NCBI GenBank assembly: GCA_041165345.1
Contig: JBEANQ010000025.1
Location: 1-19,309, forward strand
Direction: 5' to 3'
Origin: JBBKWH01 sp041165345
GTDB taxonomy: Bacteria > Pseudomonadota > Gammaproteobacteria > Pseudomonadales > Moraxellaceae
Length of the DNA: 19,309 nucleotides
This document shows positions 15,585 to 19,309 of the stretch, one piece after another (the stretch's first letter is position 1; every line of letters begins with the position of its first letter). A program made the translations under genes and the position numbers. Below the pieces are notes generated by a model. That model saw nothing but the letters and a program-made list of their open reading frames with translations, was not told where the DNA came from and did no database searches.

Positions 15585-16183
15585 CCCAGTTCTACCTCGA
15601 GTTTCTTGGCAGCGTTAACCGACATGACAACCTTCTCGAAGGAGATCAGGCTGACTGGATCAACGGCGGCGGTGTCAATGACATCGACGTGCGGTAAGTT
15701 ACGCGCGGCCAGATACAGGTTCTCGTCAACCGAATCGGTGACGATCAAGGCTTTAGTGGCGTTGAGCGCGGTGAGCGTTGCCAGCAAATCCTTGGTTTTT
15801 GGTGATGCTACGTTCAGCTCTTCAATCAGTACCAAACGGTCTTGACGAACCAGTTCAGCCAGAATGCATTGCATCGCACCACGATACATTTTACGGTTTA
15901 CTTTTTGCGACCAGTCTTGTGGACGTGCTGCAAAAGTTTTACCGCCGCCACGCCAGATCGGGCTACGGATCGAGCCTGCGCGAGCGCGGCCAGTTCCTTT
16001 TTGCTTGAACGGCTTTTTACCACCGCCAGATACTTCACCACGGCTCTTCTGAGCCTTGCTGCCTTGACGACCGCCAGCCAAATAGGCGACGACGACCTGA
16101 TGCACCAAGGCTTCGTTGAATTCTCTGCCGAAGGCAACGTCGGACAGCTCAATCGCTGCACCGGATACAGTCTTCAGATTCAC
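15581..16183 (-). CDS. rplD: 50S ribosomal protein L4
   Basis: uL4, 200 residues, lines the tunnel constriction with L22. In E. coli it also represses transcription and translation of the S10 operon through the leader RNA. It starts with GTG at 16183, with GAGGG overlapping the rplC stop, which points to coupling. The tunnel loop region (GGGKKPFKQKGTGRARAGS, GGGKTFAARPQDW) is intact. Confidence 0.98.
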   Translation of the reverse strand: MNLKTVSGAAIELSDVAFGREFNEALVHQVVVAYLAGGRQGSKAQKSRGEVSGGGKKPFKQKGTGRARAGSIRSPIWRGGGKTFAARPQDWSQKVNRKMYRGAMQCILAELVRQDRLVLIEELNVASPKTKDLLATLTALNATKALIVTDSVDENLYLAARNLPHVDVIDTAAVDPVSLISFEKVVMSVNAAKKLEVELG

Positions 16184-16193
16184 GTTATTTCCC

Positions 16194-16832
16194 TCAGGCC
16201 TTGATCGACGGACGAACGATTACGTCGCCACCGATTGAACCGGGTACTGCACCCTTCACGACCAAAACATTGCGTTCGGCGTCGATGGATACGATTTCGA
16301 GGCCTTGCACAGTGACGCGCTCGTCACCCATGTGACCGGCCATCTTTTTGCCCTTGAACACGCGGCCTGGAGTCTGGTTTTGACCCGTAGAACCGTGAAC
16401 GCGGTGCGATACCGAGTTACCGTGTGTGGCATCTTGGGTACGGAAATTCCAGCGCTTAACACCGCCCTGAAAACCCTTACCTTTACTTTGACCAGTAACG
16501 TCAACCACTTGACCGACAGTGAACAGGTCAACGCTAATGCTAGCGCCAACTTCACGGCCGCTTAAGTCGGCTTCAGTTGCACGGAATTCCCATACACCAC
16601 GGCCAGCTGCAACGCCTGCCTTGGCAAAGTGACCCTTCATGGCAGAAGTCACACGCGATTCGCGGCGCTCGCCAGTGGTAATCTGAATAGCTTGATAGCC
16701 GTCAGTTTCCAGAGTCTTGATCTGGGTAATGCGATTGGGATCGACTTCGATCACCGTCACAGGAACGGAGACGCCAGCGTCCGTGAAGACGCGGGTCATC
16801 CCGCACTTGCGACCGACTAGACCAATAGCCAT
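16194..16832 (-). CDS. rplC: 50S ribosomal protein L3
   Basis: uL3, 212 residues, an early assembly protein reaching towards the peptidyl transferase centre. Gln153 in GSTGQNQTPGRVFKGKKM matches E. coli Gln150, the N5-methylglutamine made by PrmB. AGAGG precedes ATG 16832. The 64-base gap to rpsJ carries only a weak stem. Confidence 0.98.
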   Translation of the reverse strand: MAIGLVGRKCGMTRVFTDAGVSVPVTVIEVDPNRITQIKTLETDGYQAIQITTGERRESRVTSAMKGHFAKAGVAAGRGVWEFRATEADLSGREVGASISVDLFTVGQVVDVTGQSKGKGFQGGVKRWNFRTQDATHGNSVSHRVHGSTGQNQTPGRVFKGKKMAGHMGDERVTVQGLEIVSIDAERNVLVVKGAVPGSIGGDVIVRPSIKA

Positions 16833-16896
16833 TTGTTTAAACCTCTTGTTGAGCAGCAGGCTAGTCCTTCAAAAAGATGTAACCTGCCGAAACCCG

Positions 16897-17208
16897 TTAA
16901 CCCAAAGCGATCTGTACATCTACACCAGCAGCCAGATCGAGCTTCATCAGCGCATCGACAGTCTTGTCGGTAGGCTGCACAATATCGACCAAACGCTTGT
17001 GGGTACGGATCTCGTATTGATCGCGCGCGTCTTTGTTGACATGCGGGGAGGTCAATACGTCAAAACGCTCGATGCGGGTGGGCATCGGAATCGGACCACA
17101 TACCTGCGCACCAGTGCGCTTGGCGGTCTCTACGATCTCCTGAGCCGACTGGTCGATCAGACGATGATCGAACGACTTCAGGCGGATACGGATTCTCTGG
17201 TTAGCCAT
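16897..17208 (-). CDS. rpsJ: 30S ribosomal protein S10 (NusE)
   Basis: uS10, 103 residues, in the 30S head. As NusE it pairs with NusB in transcription antitermination. N-terminus MANQRIRIRLKSFDHRLIDQSA and motif GPIPMPTRIERFDVLTSPHVNKDARDQYE (split here as two conserved stretches) are typical; the loop around residues 53-60, where tetracycline-class resistance changes occur, looks normal. GGAG sits 8 bases before ATG 17208. First gene of the supercluster. Confidence 0.98.
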   Translation of the reverse strand: MANQRIRIRLKSFDHRLIDQSAQEIVETAKRTGAQVCGPIPMPTRIERFDVLTSPHVNKDARDQYEIRTHKRLVDIVQPTDKTVDALMKLDLAAGVDVQIALG

Positions 17209-17355
17209 GCCAGCAACTCCAAACCAAAAAAAATTGTGCCCTTGACCGTTTCAAATAAATGAACGGCAAAGACGGTGAATTCACCAAGGTCGGGATCGAT
17301 GCCCCAACTGTCAAAATGACCAGTATGCAGTTGCGCAGGGATTGGCCATCGAAGG
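17209..17355 (-). promoter_or_regulatory. S10 operon leader RNA region
   Basis: If transcription starts about 7 bases below the -10 box, the leader is about 147 nt; the E. coli S10 leader is about 170 nt. Visible structures on the minus strand are a CAACTG/CAGTTG stem around a short inner hairpin, the palindrome GGTGAATTCACC, and CCGTTCA/TGAAACGG with one bulge. CCTTG/CAAGG pairs enclose the last two. A U8 tract (17233-17226) follows shortly before the ribosome binding site. The layout resembles an attenuator, but an L4-responsive role is inferred, not shown. Confidence 0.5.
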
Positions 17356-17361
17356 TCACGC

Positions 17362-17390
17362 ATTGTAGGGGGGAGCCATGTAAAAGGCAA
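17362..17390 (-). promoter_or_regulatory. Probable sigma-70 promoter of the S10 operon
   Basis: The minus strand has TTGCCT (17390-17385), a 17-base spacer and TACAAT (17367-17362): 4/6 and 5/6 matches to consensus at ideal spacing. An A-rich stretch (AAAAAAG, about 17412-17406) lies where an UP element would be. A GCG follows the -10 box, a GC-rich discriminator typical of growth-rate-controlled promoters. Confidence 0.7.
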
Positions 17391-17466
17391 GGCAAGTCTG
17401 TGAATCTTTTTTGACCATGTGTAGAAGATTGCCGCAAGTCTGGCGGTGGGCGAATTGCAGCATGGT

Positions 17467-18210
17467 TTAAGGGCGTGTCACAAAGTCTAGTGCGCGGCAC
17501 AGTAGGTCATTGGCCTTGGTATATTGCTCGGTTGAGGCGGCACGTAATTGGCTGGTTGTTTGCACATAATCAAAACTTATCATGGCTTTATGGCTATCAT
17601 CTTCCAAAAATAACGCTAGGCTTTCTGGCGTTATTTCGGGATGAAATTGAAACGCCAGCACACGCCCTCCCCATTGATAGGCTTGCTGCGCACAGGCCGC
17701 ACTGTAGGCCAAAGGAATTGCGCCTGCTGGACACGCAAAGGTGTCGTGATGCCAGCTCAGTGGGGTGATGATTGCGGGTAGGCAAAAGATCGGGTGCTGG
17801 GGGTGCTGCTCTGTTGGTTGTTGTCGATACACCGGCCACCAACCAATCTCGGGGTGTCGGTTTGGCGTCACAGCTGCGCCAAGGGCTTGAGCAATCAATT
17901 GCGCACCAAGGCAGAGGCCAATCGCGGGCTGGCCTGCCCTAATAAAGGTTCGAATCCAGTCGATTTCGAGGCTTAGCCATGGATAGGTGTGGGTGTCATT
18001 CACACTCATCGCTCCGCCCATAATGATCAATAGGTCAATCGTGGTGGGATCGGGCAAACAGGGCCATGGTTGGCCGTCCTGCCACTCATCAAAATGGGTA
18101 TGGCTAATGTCTGCCTGTTGCGCATTCAGCCAAGCGGTCATTCCGCCATGGCCTTCGCCTTGGATATGTTGAAACAGATGAATGCGCTGGCGGCGTTGCG
18201 GTGTGGGCAT
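17467..18210 (-). CDS. Stand-alone class I glutamine amidotransferase-like protein
   Basis: 247 residues, a GATase1 (PF00117) domain of the GMP-synthase-like group, which hydrolyses glutamine to supply ammonia or acts as a gamma-glutamyl hydrolase. The triad is visible: Cys100 in GLCLGAQLIA, and His190 and Glu192 in QFHPEITPE. The oxyanion motif is IIMGGAMSV (62-70). There is no synthetase domain, so it is not GuaA; the acceptor substrate is unknown. Start ATG 18210 has only a weak GAGCG upstream. It lies on the same strand as rpsJ, 258 bases upstream, with no terminator evident between them. It is divergent from metC, with a 158-base shared upstream region. Confidence 0.88.
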   Translation of the reverse strand: MPTPQRRQRIHLFQHIQGEGHGGMTAWLNAQQADISHTHFDEWQDGQPWPCLPDPTTIDLLIIMGGAMSVNDTHTYPWLSLEIDWIRTFIRAGQPAIGLCLGAQLIAQALGAAVTPNRHPEIGWWPVYRQQPTEQHPQHPIFCLPAIITPLSWHHDTFACPAGAIPLAYSAACAQQAYQWGGRVLAFQFHPEITPESLALFLEDDSHKAMISFDYVQTTSQLRAASTEQYTKANDLLCRALDFVTRP

Positions 18211-18267
18211 GATGGGTCGGCGCTCGGGTGAGGTTCGGTCTGATCACTCGACCCTACAACAGGTGTT

Positions 18268-18311
18268 ACAGGCTGATTGATGGTTTACGGTATGGGATTG
18301 CAACAGCCTGT
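18268..18311. repeat. 8-bp inverted repeat between the amidotransferase gene and metC
   Basis: ACAGGCTG (18268-18275) and CAGCCTGT (18304-18311) are perfect inverted copies separated by 28 bases, centred in the divergent intergenic region. Could be a transcription factor operator or an mRNA stem. It does not resemble the MetJ or MetR boxes known from E. coli. I could not place a convincing -35/-10 pair here. Confidence 0.4.
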
Positions 18312-18368
18312 CACTTGACTGCCTAATGTTGGTTGTCCACGGCTTAACGACCCCACCAGAGGATCACC

Positions 18369-19309
18369 ATGTCTGATGCAAACACCATAGGGGCGGATAC
18401 CACATCAACCGCAACCACACTGATTCATCATCCGTATCACGCGCCCAGTGGTTTTGTGGCCATGACCGTGCCTGTTCATAAGGCATCGACCATTGTGTTT
18501 GACAGTGTGCAGCAGATGCGGGCGAAAGATTGGCGAGAAGCCGATACCTATACCTATGGCTTACATGGCACACCTACTACCTTTACCCTTGAGGCACGCA
18601 TCGCCAGTTTAGAGGGTGGGCAACAGGCGCTACTGTGCCCAAGTGGCTTGTCGGCCATTGCTGTGGTGAATATGGCGTTGTTGCAAGCGGGTGATGAGGT
18701 GCTGCTGCCCGATAATATTTATGGTCCTGGTATGGATTTGGCACATCAGCTGTTGGCAAAATTTGGCGTGCAGGTTCGCACTTACAATCCCCTTCATGCT
18801 GCTTCATTGGCGTGTTCGGCTCACACTAAGCTGCTGTGGATTGAGGCAGCAGGCTCTATTACCATGGAGTTTCCAGACCTACAGGGCTTGGTGAAACAGG
18901 CCAAAGCCGCTGGTGTGATCACGGTGTTAGACAACACATGGGGCGCAGGTTTGGCGTTTCGACCGTTCGAGTTTGGCATTGATATCAGTGTTCACGCGTT
19001 GACCAAGTATCCAAGTGGCGGTGCAGATGTGTTGATGGGCAGTATTGTGACGCGGTCGTCGGCTTTACATCAGCGGTTAAAATCGGTACACGGTCAATTG
19101 GGGATTGGGATTGCGGCCAATGACGCCGAGCTGGTGTTACGCGGCTTGCCCACGCTCACGCTACGGTATGACCATCAAGACCGGCAGGCACGCCGTCTCG
19201 CCCTGTGGTTGAGTGACCGTGCCGAGATTGCCCAAGTGTTGCATCCAGCCTTACCAACGTCGGCAGGGCATGCTTATTGGCAGGCAGTGTGTGGCGATGC
19301 GGATCGGGC
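18369..19309 (+). CDS. metC: Cystathionine beta-lyase (partial, runs off the right edge)
   Basis: PLP enzyme of the Cys/Met metabolism family. It cleaves cystathionine to homocysteine, pyruvate and ammonia in methionine synthesis (cytoplasm). 313 codons are present of roughly 390. PLP lysine Lys213 is in ALTKYPSGGADVLMGS, Asp188 in LDNTWGAG binds the pyridine nitrogen, and YTYGLHGTPT (61-70) forms the cofactor phosphate region. IEAAGSITMEF and DNTWGAG resemble MetC (ESPGSITMEV, DNTWAAG) more than MetB or MetZ. That favours beta-lyase, though substrate preference within this family is hard to assign from sequence. ATG 18369 is preceded by AGAGG. Confidence 0.85.
   Translation, partial: MSDANTIGADTTSTATTLIHHPYHAPSGFVAMTVPVHKASTIVFDSVQQMRAKDWREADTYTYGLHGTPTTFTLEARIASLEGGQQALLCPSGLSAIAVVNMALLQAGDEVLLPDNIYGPGMDLAHQLLAKFGVQVRTYNPLHAASLACSAHTKLLWIEAAGSITMEFPDLQGLVKQAKAAGVITVLDNTWGAGLAFRPFEFGIDISVHALTKYPSGGADVLMGSIVTRSSALHQRLKSVHGQLGIGIAANDAELVLRGLPTLTLRYDHQDRQARRLALWLSDRAEIAQVLHPALPTSAGHAYWQAVCGDADR

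Noticed and set aside
3900..16830. Many plus-strand ORFs of 60-270 codons opposite the ribosomal genes
   Set aside because: They are shadows of highly biased codons in real genes: none shows recognisable domains or its own ribosome binding site, and each overlaps a certain gene.
17467..18210. GMP synthase guaA
   Set aside because: Only the amidotransferase domain is present (247 residues); the ATP pyrophosphatase and dimerisation domains are missing with no sign of truncation.

Overview
This window carries a complete gammaproteobacterial S10-spc-alpha ribosomal protein supercluster: 28 genes, rpsJ to rplQ, all on the minus strand between 17208 and 3612. It is flanked by a few metabolic and membrane genes. 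The ribosomal protein sequences (for example L16, L30, S4 and S3) and the gene order look most like Moraxellaceae (Acinetobacter relatives). That assignment comes from memory of family sequences, not from a search. No IS element, phage gene, CRISPR array, tRNA or rRNA was seen.

Layout, read along the window. 1-1206 (+) is an acyl-CoA dehydrogenase of the long-chain/isovaleryl type, whose upstream context is cut off. It ends at a bidirectional terminator (1277-1315) that it shares with a convergent minus-strand group: a phospholipase/carboxylesterase-like hydrolase (3498-2827), a YdjM-type membrane metal-dependent hydrolase (2791-2099) and a DedA-family membrane protein (2028-1372). A strong hairpin at 3565-3598 closes the ribosomal cluster. 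The alpha block (rpsM, rpsK, rpsD, rpoA, rplQ) lies at 6443-3612, the spc block (rplN to rpmJ, including secY) at 12058-6547, and the S10 block (rpsJ to rpsQ) at 17208-12142. Upstream of the S10 promoter (17362-17390) lies a stand-alone class I glutamine amidotransferase (18210-17467, minus). Divergent from it is metC, cystathionine beta-lyase, which runs off the right edge.

How the genes work together: the cluster supplies 11 small-subunit proteins, 15 large-subunit proteins, the RNA polymerase alpha subunit and the SecY channel. Spacing is tight, with ATGA and TAATG overlaps and stop codons inside the next ribosome binding site. Three longer gaps (before rpsJ, rplN and rpsM) each hold RNA secondary structure, and these are the places where classical r-protein autoregulation acts in Escherichia coli.

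Main oddities: (1) rpsD has a one-base deletion in an A run (5193-5196) that replaces the last 50 residues of S4 with 42 unrelated ones. It is either an assembly error or a ram-like allele. (2) The rpsM leader has two mutually exclusive hairpins. (3) The rpsQ-rplN gap holds an 18-bp interrupted stem. (4) S3 ends in an Arg/Asp-rich tail encoded by 12-bp tandem repeats. The rest is ordinary core genome, and I found no convincing new multi-gene system.
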